Positions 1-5,520 of a stretch of DNA of 5,682 nucleotides are shown here, one piece after another (position 1 is the first letter of the stretch; each line of letters begins with the position of its first letter). This DNA is from an uncultured Selenomonadales bacterium. Lineage in GTDB: Bacteria > Bacillota > Negativicutes > Selenomonadales > Selenomonadaceae. Location: assembly GCA_937877545.1 (NCBI GenBank), contig CALFJE010000117.1, positions 1 to 5,682 of the forward strand, written 5' to 3'. The notes under the pieces were generated by a model. That model was not told the origin of the DNA, ran no database searches, and saw nothing but the letters and a program-made list of their open reading frames with translations. Both the position numbers and the translations under genes were made by a program.

Positions 1-80
1 GAACGCTGAGGACGGGGTTGCTGTTGAAGTTCGCCAGCGATTTAGCCTTGACGACGAGCGGATTGGTTGCCCGCACGCGA
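1..80 (-). repeat. Partial duplicate of the LPP20-like gene (copy 1, cut by the window edge)
   Basis: These bases repeat positions 244-322 in the same orientation. By eye the copies differ by one substitution (G56 here, A299 there) and one extra G in the GATTGGTTGC stretch here, where copy 2 has GATTGTTGC. Copy 2 encodes about residues 300-326 of the secreted protein. The extra base breaks the frame relative to the parent gene: after the indel the piece still reads NPLVVKAKSLANFNSNPVLSV, but before it the reading is different, and no ATG lies upstream in that frame. Homology stops sharply at position 80, and the left end is lost outside the window. It could be a remnant of a tandem duplication, the start of a degenerate paralogue, or a misassembled contig end. 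I see no evidence that it is an expressed gene. Confidence 0.85.
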
Positions 81-106
81 TTCCGTTGCCGCTGCCTTTT
101 TCCTGC

Positions 107-140
107 AAAAAAATCCTCCCGTTTTGGAGGAGGACTTTTT
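107..140 (-). terminator. Intrinsic terminator after the LPP20-like gene, possibly bidirectional
   Basis: Read on the minus strand, the stem TCCTCC (126-131) pairs with GGAGGA (114-119) around a 6-base loop, followed directly by seven T (113 down to 107). It begins 27 bases after the stop codon of the secreted-protein gene. A second register exists: TCCTCC also occurs at 129-134, with five A outside it (136-140). In plus orientation that register gives a stem followed by C and five T, so the element may work in both directions. The stem is short but fully G/C-clamped, and the T-run is strong. Confidence 0.8.
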
Positions 141-157
141 CGTTTGCCGAACGGATT

Positions 158-1219
158 TTAAAATTCGTCGAGCAGGAAGACGACTTTCAAGTCTTTAAGA
201 AATTTCGTAACGTAATTTTCAATCAAGACGCGATTTGAATCGGGAACGCTGAGGACGGGGTTGCTGTTGAAGTTCGCCAGCGATTTAGCCTTGACGACAA
301 GCGGATTGTTGCCCGCACGCGAACGACTGACCTGATCGGAGGCGTCAACGGCGTAGCTTGCCATGCCCATTGAAATAACTTTGTCGATGTCCAAATTCTT
401 GTGCCCGTAAATCTTGGTGCCGTTAGAATTCTGGATAACGGGGCTCATGACGGGCTGGAGCTCCAACCCTCTGCAGTCGACGATTAAGCCGGTGTAGTCG
501 CCCTCTGCGGCGGAGGCATAATCCTCAACGGAGCGTTTGGGCATAACCGACGGCGATTCGTAGGGAACTTGGGCGTTGACGGTCGGCTGATAAACCGCCG
601 CGTTCGTCCAGTTCGCCTGCATTTTCTGCAGGATTATCGCGTCGAGCGTCGGCAATGACTTTCTTGCCAGCGGCGAAGTGTAAGCCGGCAGGTCGGCTTG
701 TCTGCTTAGGGGCGAACCGTATGCTGTCGAAGGCTCCACGTCGAAGACCGGCGCGGGGAACGGCTCAATTTCTGTCGTCCGCTCAAAGACCGCGCTTGCC
801 AACGAATTCGATACGCCGAACAACGGAACTTGCACCACAACGCGATAACCGCCGTCGCTCAAGAAAGTTTCGCTGACGATCTTCGCGCCCTTAATCGTAG
901 CCGAGACGCGCATTTTGATTGTATCCTGCGTCGTCAACATGCTCTCAACGGTCGTTTCGCCCTCGACGCGCACGCCGTTAATCAGCTCGCCGAGCTTGCG
1001 ATAGGCGTCCGCCTTGGCAGCCGTGGCAGCCATATGTTTGGCTTGCGTGTAGTTGACGGCATTTTGCGGAACAATGCCCTCGCCCGTCACGGTGATAACT
1101 TGCCGCGTCCAATCCACGCCCTCGACGAATTCGCTCGTCTGCGGAGCGGCTGACGCACTCGCACTCACGACAAGCAATATTGCCGCCGCGATTGCCGAAA
1201 AAACCTTTGCCACCTTCAT
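158..1219 (-). CDS. Secreted protein with LPP20-like domain, function unknown
   Basis: This 353-residue protein begins with a classical Sec signal peptide: MKVAK, a hydrophobic core at about residues 7-18, and a likely signal peptidase I site ASA|AP near residue 24. There is no lipobox cysteine, so it is probably a periplasmic or released protein rather than a lipoprotein. Residues about 37-135 (WTRQVITVTGEG, then an alanine-rich helix AKHMAATAAKADAYRKLGEL, then NGVRVEGETTVE and IKGAKIVSE) resemble the LPP20 family of surface proteins. A proline-rich linker (about 150-230) leads to a second conserved-looking block (YTGLIVDCRGL, then GTKIYGHKNLD, about 242-277). ATG at 1219 was chosen for its signal peptide and for AGGAG ten bases upstream; ATG at 1225 (spacer 4) is nearly as good, and the longer start at 1252 is unlikely. 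It lies 80 bases after dapL on the same strand, and a terminator closes the unit. The family assignment is from memory of the pattern; no function can be given. Confidence 0.85.
   Translation of the reverse strand: MKVAKVFSAIAAAILLVVSASASAAPQTSEFVEGVDWTRQVITVTGEGIVPQNAVNYTQAKHMAATAAKADAYRKLGELINGVRVEGETTVESMLTTQDTIKMRVSATIKGAKIVSETFLSDGGYRVVVQVPLFGVSNSLASAVFERTTEIEPFPAPVFDVEPSTAYGSPLSRQADLPAYTSPLARKSLPTLDAIILQKMQANWTNAAVYQPTVNAQVPYESPSVMPKRSVEDYASAAEGDYTGLIVDCRGLELQPVMSPVIQNSNGTKIYGHKNLDIDKVISMGMASYAVDASDQVSRSRAGNNPLVVKAKSLANFNSNPVLSVPDSNRVLIENYVTKFLKDLKVVFLLDEF
244..322 (-). repeat. Copy 2 of the 80-base direct repeat, inside the LPP20-like gene
   Basis: This is the intact, in-frame copy of the repeat at 1-80. 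It lies near the C-terminus of the secreted protein. The copies are offset by 242-243 bases, with the gene's last 86 bases and its terminator between them. Confidence 0.85.
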
Positions 1220-1299
1220 AATCATCACTCTCCTCGCCGCGAAATTTATCACGTTTTTGTTAAAGCCGCATTAGGCGCGAGGAATTTTCAAACTATTTA

Positions 1300-2532
1300 T
1301 TACGAAAAAGTTTTCAAGCGTTCGCAAGCCTCGATGGTATTTTCGCGGCTGTTGAAGGAGGTTAGTCTCAAGTAGCCCTCGCCGCAAGGACCGAAGCCCG
1401 CGCCCGGCGTCCCGATGATATGTTTTTCGTGCAGGAGCTTATCGAAGAAATCCCAACTCGACGGAATGTCGGCAGGCGTCTTGAGCCAAATGTAGGGCGC
1501 ATTGACGCCGCCGTAAGTCGTCAAGCCCGCCGCGCTCAAGCTTTCGCGGATAATGCGGGCGTTCTCCAAGTAATAGCTGACAAGCTCCTTGACTTGCGCC
1601 TGACCTTCGGGGGTGTAGATAGCCGCCGCGCCGCGCTGAGTTATGTAGCTGGTGCCGTTAAATTTGGTGGTGTGACGACGCGCCCAAAGCTTTTTAAGCG
1701 GAACGCGTTCGCCGGTGGAGGTGGTGCCCGTCAAGCCGTCGGGAATGACGATATAGCCGCAACGCGTGCCCGTGAAGCCTGCCGTCTTGCTGAAGGAGCG
1801 AAACTCAATCGCCACGTCGCGAGCACCGTCAATCTCGTAAATGGAGCGCGGGACGTTGTCCGCAGTTATGTAGGCGGCATAGGCGGCGTCGAAAAGAATC
1901 ACGGCGTCGTTTTCTTTGGCGTAGGCAACCCAAGCCTCAAGGGAGGCTTTATCGAGCGTGGTGCCCGTCGGATTGTTGGGCGAGCAAAGATAAACCATGT
2001 CGACCTTTTCGGCGGGCGGTTTGGGCGCGAAATTATTTTCGGCGGTGCAGGGCATGTAGACGACGCCCTCGAAGTGCCCGTCGGGTTTCAAGTTGCCGGT
2101 GCGCCCCGCCATGACGTTTGAGTCGTTGTAGACGGGATAAACGGGGTCGCCGATAGCGATTTTGCAGTCCAGCGAGAAAATCTCTTGGATATTGCCGCAA
2201 TCGCACTTGGAGCCGTCGCTGATAAAAATCTCGTCAGCATTGACGTTAAGCCCGCGACGCGTATAGTTGAAGTCGGCAATCGCCTCGCGCAGGAAGCTGT
2301 AGCCCTGTTCGGGGCCGTAGCCGCGAAAAGTTTCGACTTTGCCCATTTCGTCGGCGGCAGCCTTCATGGCGTCGATACACACTTGCGGGAGCGGGCGCGT
2401 CACGTCGCCGATACCCAGGCGGATGATTTTGGCGTCGGGATTTTCCTTTTGGAACTTGGCGGCGCGTTTGCCGACCTCCGAGAACAGATAGGCTCCCGGC
2501 AACTTCAGATAATTCTCGTTGATTCTTGCCAC
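1300..2532 (-). CDS. dapL: LL-diaminopimelate aminotransferase (DapL)
   Basis: This is a PLP-dependent class I/II aminotransferase. It is predicted to convert tetrahydrodipicolinate plus glutamate into LL-diaminopimelate and 2-oxoglutarate in one cytosolic step, supplying lysine and peptidoglycan while bypassing the succinylase and acetylase routes. At 410 residues it is the usual DapL length. Visible motifs are the N-terminal NENYLKLPGAYLF (5-17), IRLGIGDVTRPLP (37-49), FRGYGPEQGY (69-78), NNPTG (186-190), DAAYAAY (215-221, whose Asp contacts the PLP ring nitrogen), SFSKTAGFTGTRCGY (246-260) with the Schiff-base lysine K249, and RLTSFNSREN (388-398-region) with the carboxylate-binding Arg388. 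The start is GTG at 2532: it gives the family N-terminus and has AAGGAGG (2543-2549) ten bases upstream. An upstream in-frame ATG at 2583 would translate through the leader hairpin and ribosome site, so I reject it. The gene lies downstream of tRNA-Ser and upstream of the secreted-protein gene. It is intact. Confidence 0.95.
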   Translation of the reverse strand: MARINENYLKLPGAYLFSEVGKRAAKFQKENPDAKIIRLGIGDVTRPLPQVCIDAMKAAADEMGKVETFRGYGPEQGYSFLREAIADFNYTRRGLNVNADEIFISDGSKCDCGNIQEIFSLDCKIAIGDPVYPVYNDSNVMAGRTGNLKPDGHFEGVVYMPCTAENNFAPKPPAEKVDMVYLCSPNNPTGTTLDKASLEAWVAYAKENDAVILFDAAYAAYITADNVPRSIYEIDGARDVAIEFRSFSKTAGFTGTRCGYIVIPDGLTGTTSTGERVPLKKLWARRHTTKFNGTSYITQRGAAAIYTPEGQAQVKELVSYYLENARIIRESLSAAGLTTYGGVNAPYIWLKTPADIPSSWDFFDKLLHEKHIIGTPGAGFGPCGEGYLRLTSFNSRENTIEACERLKTFS

Positions 2533-2549
2533 TGCTTGACAACCTCCTT
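2530..2549 (-). promoter_or_regulatory. dapL ribosome binding site and GTG start
   Basis: AAGGAGG at 2543-2549 (minus strand) is a near-perfect Shine-Dalgarno sequence, ten bases before GTG at 2532-2530. It decides the start of dapL in favour of GTG over the upstream ATG at 2583, which has no comparable site. Confidence 0.8.
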
Positions 2550-2555
2550 GAAAGT

Positions 2556-2593
2556 TTAAATCGCCGTACGGACGACTCCGCACGACGATTCAA
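2556..2593 (-). promoter_or_regulatory. 17-bp stem-loop in the dapL leader
   Basis: In the minus-strand RNA, bases 2593-2577 (TTGAATCG...GCGGA) pair with 2572-2556 (TCCGTACG...TTTAA) over 17 uninterrupted pairs, closed by a 4-base loop GUCG (2576-2573). Three of the pairs are G-U wobbles. In the plus-strand RNA those become A-C mismatches, so the full stem forms only in the dapL-sense transcript. Its foot lies 6 bases before the dapL Shine-Dalgarno sequence, and no T-run follows. Possible roles are a transcript stabiliser, an RNase processing site separating tRNA from mRNA, or a protein- or attenuation-controlled leader. It is too small for a lysine riboswitch. Confidence 0.6.
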
Positions 2594-2596
2594 CAA

Positions 2597-2614
2597 CCGC
2601 TCATTGAAGAGCGA
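2597..2614 (-). other. Small hairpin just downstream of tRNA-Ser
   Basis: CGCTC (2613-2609 region) pairs with GAGCG (2602-2598) around a 6-base loop, 14 bases past the tRNA CCA end. Only GGTTGTTG follows in the sense direction, so it is at best a weak terminator. A role in tRNA 3' processing or partial termination between tRNA and dapL is conjecture. Confidence 0.35.
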
Positions 2615-2627
2615 ACATTTTCCTATA

Positions 2628-2716
2628 TGGCGGAGCAGAGAGGGTTCGAACCTCCGCGCCCTTGCGAGCCTAACGGTTTAGCAAACCGTCCCCTTCACCG
2701 ACTTGGGTACTGCTCC
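2628..2716 (-). tRNA. tRNA-Ser, anticodon GCU
   Basis: The acceptor stem GGAGCAG (2716-2710) pairs with CTGCTCC (2638-2632), followed by discriminator G (2631) and encoded CCA (2630-2628). The anticodon stem ACGGT/ACCGT encloses the loop TTGCTAA, giving anticodon GCU, which reads AGC and AGU serine codons. The T arm contains GGTTCGAACC with an added stem base pair on each side. A long variable arm with a GGCTCGCAAGGGC-type stem is present, as expected for a class II serine tRNA. Total length is 89 bases including CCA. It has its own strong promoter and lies upstream of dapL on the same strand. Confidence 0.97.
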
Positions 2717-2742
2717 TTGATACTGCTTCAAAAACCTTGCGT

Positions 2743-2771
2743 AGGTTATCATAACCGCCGCCGTGTGTCAA
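2743..2771 (-). promoter_or_regulatory. Sigma70-type promoter of tRNA-Ser (and possibly dapL)
   Basis: On the minus strand, a consensus -35 TTGACA (2771-2766) is followed after exactly 17 bases by the -10 TAACCT (2748-2743), with TGA immediately before it as an extended -10. Transcription would start near 2736, about 20 bases before the tRNA 5' end, as is usual for a processed tRNA leader. I see no equally good promoter in the spacer before dapL, so read-through from this promoter may also feed dapL; that part is inference. Confidence 0.8.
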
Positions 2772-2824
2772 GAAATTTTTGGCAGTATATTGAATACACT
2801 TGCGCACGCTTGAAAAATATCGCG

Positions 2825-2833
2825 TGACAATAT
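2825..2833 (+). promoter_or_regulatory. Possible extended -10 of the liv operon promoter
   Basis: TGACAATAT matches an extended -10 (TG, one base, CAATAT) and would start transcription near 2840, giving a leader of about 44 bases before livH. There is no recognisable -35 at the expected 16-18 base spacing, so the call is weak. The true promoter may be elsewhere in 2770-2840. Confidence 0.3.
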
Positions 2834-2847
2834 CGGTGCAAAACGGT

Positions 2848-2883
2848 AAAATCCTCTTTGAAATTTTTGGAGGAGGTTTTTTT
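2848..2883 (+). promoter_or_regulatory. livH ribosome binding site, with possible sequestering hairpin
   Basis: GGAGGAGG (2869-2876) is a very strong Shine-Dalgarno sequence, followed by seven T (2877-2883) and the ATG of livH. It sets the start at 2884 rather than the in-frame ATG at 2800. TCCTC at 2852-2856 can pair with GAGGA at 2870-2874. Alternatively CCTC (2853-2856) pairs with GAGG (2873-2876), and A2848-2851 with the T-run. Either pairing would hide the ribosome site, and the second looks like a small terminator. The stem is short (5, or 4+4, pairs), so the ribosome site is solid but the hairpin is only a possibility. Confidence 0.6.
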
Positions 2884-3771
2884 ATGGACTTTGCTCATCA
2901 ACTCGTTCAGCAGTTGATAAACGGCGTGAGTCTGGGCAGTATCTATGCGCTCATTGCCCTGGGCTACACGATGATTTACGGCATTATAAAGCTTATAAAC
3001 TTTGCGCACGGCGATGTTTACATGGTGGGGGCGTATATCGGCTTTGCGGCGATCACGTTTGGCGGCTTGCCGATTTTCCCCGCGCTCCTGATTTCTATGG
3101 CGGTGACGGCGTGCCTCGGTATGCTCGTCGAACGCATTGCGTATAAGCCGCTCCGTCACGCGCCGAGGATTTCCTTGCTGATAACGGCGATTGGCGTCTC
3201 ATTTTTCCTTGAGTATACCGGTATGTACTTTGTAACGCCCACGCCGCGCACTTTCCCCGATACGTCGCTGAATTTCGCCTTCAACGTCGGCGGCTTCGTC
3301 ATAAACGGGCAACAGCTCCTTATCTTCGGAATTACAATCGCGCTCATGGCGTTGCTTACTTATATCGTCCAGAAAACAAAGCTCGGCAAGGCAATGCGGG
3401 CGGCAAGCTTCGACACCGAAACCGCGCAATTAATGGGCGTCGACTCCGATAAAGTTATCTCCATGACGTTTTGCATAGGTTCGGCATTGGCGGCGGCGGC
3501 GGGCGTATTGGTCGGCGTCTACTATAACACGATTGATCCGCTTATGGGCATCATGCCGGGCTTGAAGGCGTTCGTGGCGGCGGTCTTGGGCGGTATCGGG
3601 ATTTTACCGGGCGCGGTCGTCGGCGGCATAGTCTTGGGCGTGGTCGAGGCTTTGGTATCGGGCTTCATCTCCTCAACCTTCCGTGACGCCGCTGCCTTTG
3701 CGATTCTGATTCTGGTTTTGCTTATCAAGCCCAGCGGTCTCTTCGGCAAGAATACGAACGAAAAGGTGTGA
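2884..3771 (+). CDS. livH: Branched-chain amino acid ABC transporter permease LivH
   Basis: This 295-residue inner-membrane permease is one half of the channel of a Liv-type (HAAT family) amino acid importer, likely for leucine, isoleucine and valine. It has about eight hydrophobic segments. Recognisable LivH motifs are NGVSLGSIYALIALGYTMIYG (split around 13-33), INFAHGD (38-44), the cytoplasmic ATPase-coupling loop TKLGKAMRAASFDTETAQLMGV (165-186 region), KAFVAAVLGGIG (228-239) and the C-terminal IKPSGLFG (281-288). Length is normal for the family. The start at 2884 follows GGAGGAGG by 7 bases and matches the family N-terminus; the in-frame extension to 2800 adds 28 residues unlike LivH. It is the first gene of the operon in this window, with no binding-protein gene before it, and livM follows after 4 bases. 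Substrate specificity cannot be read from the permease. Confidence 0.95.
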   Translation: MDFAHQLVQQLINGVSLGSIYALIALGYTMIYGIIKLINFAHGDVYMVGAYIGFAAITFGGLPIFPALLISMAVTACLGMLVERIAYKPLRHAPRISLLITAIGVSFFLEYTGMYFVTPTPRTFPDTSLNFAFNVGGFVINGQQLLIFGITIALMALLTYIVQKTKLGKAMRAASFDTETAQLMGVDSDKVISMTFCIGSALAAAAGVLVGVYYNTIDPLMGIMPGLKAFVAAVLGGIGILPGAVVGGIVLGVVEALVSGFISSTFRDAAAFAILILVLLIKPSGLFGKNTNEKV

Positions 3772-3775
3772 AGAT

Positions 3776-4741
3776 ATGAACTCTGCACGGAAAAGAGATT
3801 TGGTGATGTTGGTCTTCGGGCTGGTGCTTTACGGCGTCCTGCAAACGATGATTAGCACAAAAATAATCGGCTCGTTTTGGGAACTGAACATAATTTTAAT
3901 TTGCGTGAACGTAATAATGTCGACAAGCTTGAACTTGATAAACGGCTACACAGGGCAATTTTCGCTGGGGCACGCGGGCTTTATGGCGATTGGAGCTTAC
4001 GTGGGCGTCGTGGCGACGGTCAAATTCGGCTTGCCGCTGATAGTCGCGCTTATCCTCGGAGCGATAGCGTCGGGCTTTTTGGGCTTCCTAATCGGACTGC
4101 CGACGTTGCGCCTGCGCGGAGACTATCTGGCTACCGCGACGCTCGGACTCGGTGAGATAATCCGAATCGTCATCATGAATATCGATTACGTCGGCGGGGC
4201 GGCGGGCTTCAAGGGCATTCCGCACCTTACGAACTTCACGTGGGTTTTCATGGCAATGTTGGTGACGCTGTTCTTTATAAAAAATTTTGTGAACTCGTCG
4301 CACGGGCGGGCTTGCATAGCGATACGCGAAAACGAAATAGCGGCGGAGGCTATGGGTGTCAACACGACGAAATATAAAGTAATGGCGTTCACTCTGGGCG
4401 CGGCGTTCGCGGGCGTGGCGGGCGGCTTATTCGCGCACCAATTCTATCTGATAAGCCCCACGTCGTTTACGTTCCTGTCGTCGTTCAACTATCTGATAAT
4501 GGTCGTCATGGGCGGCATGGGTTCAATCACCGGCTCAATCGCGGGGGCGTTCGTCGTGACGTTCATATCGGCGGCGTTGGCGTCCTTCCCCGAAGTGCGC
4601 ATGATAATCTACGCGCTGGCGTTGATACTGATGATGTTCTACCGTCCGCAAGGGCTGTTCGGCTACATGGAGCTTACGAACGTCGCGCCGATAAAAAAAT
4701 TCCTTGACAAGGTATCGGGGGCAAAGGGGGCGGCAACGTAA
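3776..4741 (+). CDS. livM: Branched-chain amino acid ABC transporter permease LivM
   Basis: This 321-residue membrane protein is the second permease of the importer and pairs with LivH. Family motifs in order are NGYTGQFSLGHAGFMAIGAY (56-75), GLPTLRLRGDYLATATLG (107-124), the coupling loop HGRACIAIRENEIAAEAMGV (176-195), MVVMGGMGSITGSIAGA (242-258) and YRPQGLFG (289-296). It carries a leading hydrophobic helix (about 8-25) and a charged tail ending KKFLDKVSGAKGAAT. Length is typical for the shorter, Gram-positive-type LivM without the long N-terminal extension of enterobacterial forms. ATG at 3776 lies 4 bases after the livH stop, with AAAGG just upstream inside the livH end, which suggests translational coupling. 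Its TAA stop shares one base with the livG ATG (TAATG). Confidence 0.95.
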   Translation: MNSARKRDLVMLVFGLVLYGVLQTMISTKIIGSFWELNIILICVNVIMSTSLNLINGYTGQFSLGHAGFMAIGAYVGVVATVKFGLPLIVALILGAIASGFLGFLIGLPTLRLRGDYLATATLGLGEIIRIVIMNIDYVGGAAGFKGIPHLTNFTWVFMAMLVTLFFIKNFVNSSHGRACIAIRENEIAAEAMGVNTTKYKVMAFTLGAAFAGVAGGLFAHQFYLISPTSFTFLSSFNYLIMVVMGGMGSITGSIAGAFVVTFISAALASFPEVRMIIYALALILMMFYRPQGLFGYMELTNVAPIKKFLDKVSGAKGAAT

Positions 4742-5520
4742 TGGCGGATAAACATTTGCTTGAGACAACGGACGTGTCTGAAGTGTTCGGCGGGCTTAAG
4801 GCTGTTTCCGACTTCAACATTTACATAGACAAGGGCGAGCTGATTGGGCTAATCGGACCGAACGGCGCGGGCAAGACGACGGCTTTCAACTTGATAACGG
4901 GCGTGTACGTGCCCACGACCGGCGAAATTATTTTTGACGGAAAATCTATCGTCGGGCTTAAGCCGTATGAAATTACGCAACGCGGCATTGCGCGGACGTT
5001 CCAGAATATCCGCCTGTTCAGCGAGCTGAGCGTCTTGGACAACGTGAAAATCGCTTACCACTGCCACGTTAAGTACGGGCTTTTGGAGACAGTCTTGCGT
5101 ATGGGGCGATACTTCGGCGAGGAGGCGGCTATCGAGGAGGAAGCTCTTAACTTGCTGAAAATCTTCAAGCTGGACGGGCACGCTTACGAAGTTGCAAAAA
5201 ATCTGCCTTACGGTGCGCAACGGCGATTGGAGATAGCCCGCGCCCTTGCCGCCAAGCCGAAGCTTTTGCTCCTCGACGAACCTGCCGCCGGCATGAACCC
5301 GCAAGAGACGCAGGAGCTTATGGAAATGATTCGCTGGATACGCAAGCAATTCGGGCTGACGGTCTTGCTAATCGAACACGATATGAGCCTGGTCATGGGC
5401 ATTTGCGAGCGGATTTACGTTTTGGAATACGGCATGATTATTGCCGACGGCACGCCCGCCGACATTCAGAACGACCCCGAAGTTATACGCGCTTACCTCG
5501 GAGCGGAGGCGATTAACTGA
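4741..5520 (+). CDS. livG: Branched-chain amino acid ABC transporter ATP-binding protein LivG
   Basis: This 259-residue cytosolic ATPase powers the LivH-LivM importer. All nucleotide-binding elements are present: A-loop aromatic F16 in FGGLKAV, Walker A GPNGAGKTT (39-47), Q-loop RTFQN (85-89), signature LPYGAQRRLEIARALA (155-170), Walker B LLLLDEP (175-181), D-loop AAGMN (182-186) and H-loop IEHDM (211-215). The YG-QRRLEIARAL signature (in place of the generic LSGGQ), the roughly 255-residue length, and the C-terminal GTPADIQNDPEVIRAYLG are characteristic of LivG rather than LivF. It overlaps livM by one base (TAATG), and its TGA stop overlaps the next start (TGATG). It appears catalytically intact. 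Liv importers normally use a LivG-LivF heterodimer, but LivF is not seen next. Confidence 0.95.
   Translation: MADKHLLETTDVSEVFGGLKAVSDFNIYIDKGELIGLIGPNGAGKTTAFNLITGVYVPTTGEIIFDGKSIVGLKPYEITQRGIARTFQNIRLFSELSVLDNVKIAYHCHVKYGLLETVLRMGRYFGEEAAIEEEALNLLKIFKLDGHAYEVAKNLPYGAQRRLEIARALAAKPKLLLLDEPAAGMNPQETQELMEMIRWIRKQFGLTVLLIEHDMSLVMGICERIYVLEYGMIIADGTPADIQNDPEVIRAYLGAEAIN

Noticed and set aside
1..322. Template-repeat / variable-repeat pair of a diversity-generating retroelement, since a gene's 3' part is repeated just downstream.
   Set aside because: The copies differ by only one substitution, which is T/C on the coding strand and not an adenine change, plus one indel. No reverse transcriptase is visible, and the intact gene shows no C-type lectin-like variable end.
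1420..2121. Long 233-codon open frame on the plus strand opposite dapL.
   Set aside because: It is antisense to a clear, motif-complete dapL, and its translation is low-complexity (rich in G, A, R, V) with no recognisable domain or ribosome site. It is a codon-bias shadow in GC-rich DNA.
2533..2583. 17-residue extension of DapL from an ATG at 2583.
   Set aside because: It would read through the leader hairpin and the AAGGAGG site. The GTG at 2532 gives the family-typical start and length.
2533..2627. Lysine riboswitch or T-box leader in front of dapL.
   Set aside because: The spacer from tRNA to start codon is only about 95 bases, with two simple hairpins. It lacks the multi-helix lysine riboswitch core and shows no T-box sequence or antiterminator.
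2800..2883. 28-residue N-terminal extension of LivH from an ATG at 2800.
   Set aside because: The extension translates the promoter and Shine-Dalgarno region, is unlike LivH N-termini, and the ATG at 2884 has an excellent ribosome site.
2749..3159. 136-codon minus-strand frame overlapping the tRNA promoter and the start of livH.
   Set aside because: It is antisense to livH, and its predicted protein is rich in H, R, N and K with no domain, as expected of an antisense shadow.
4741..5520. Apparent loss of the LSGGQ signature in the ATPase.
   Set aside because: The LPYGAQRRLEIARAL form is the normal LivG-type variant of the signature, and all other ATP-binding motifs are intact.
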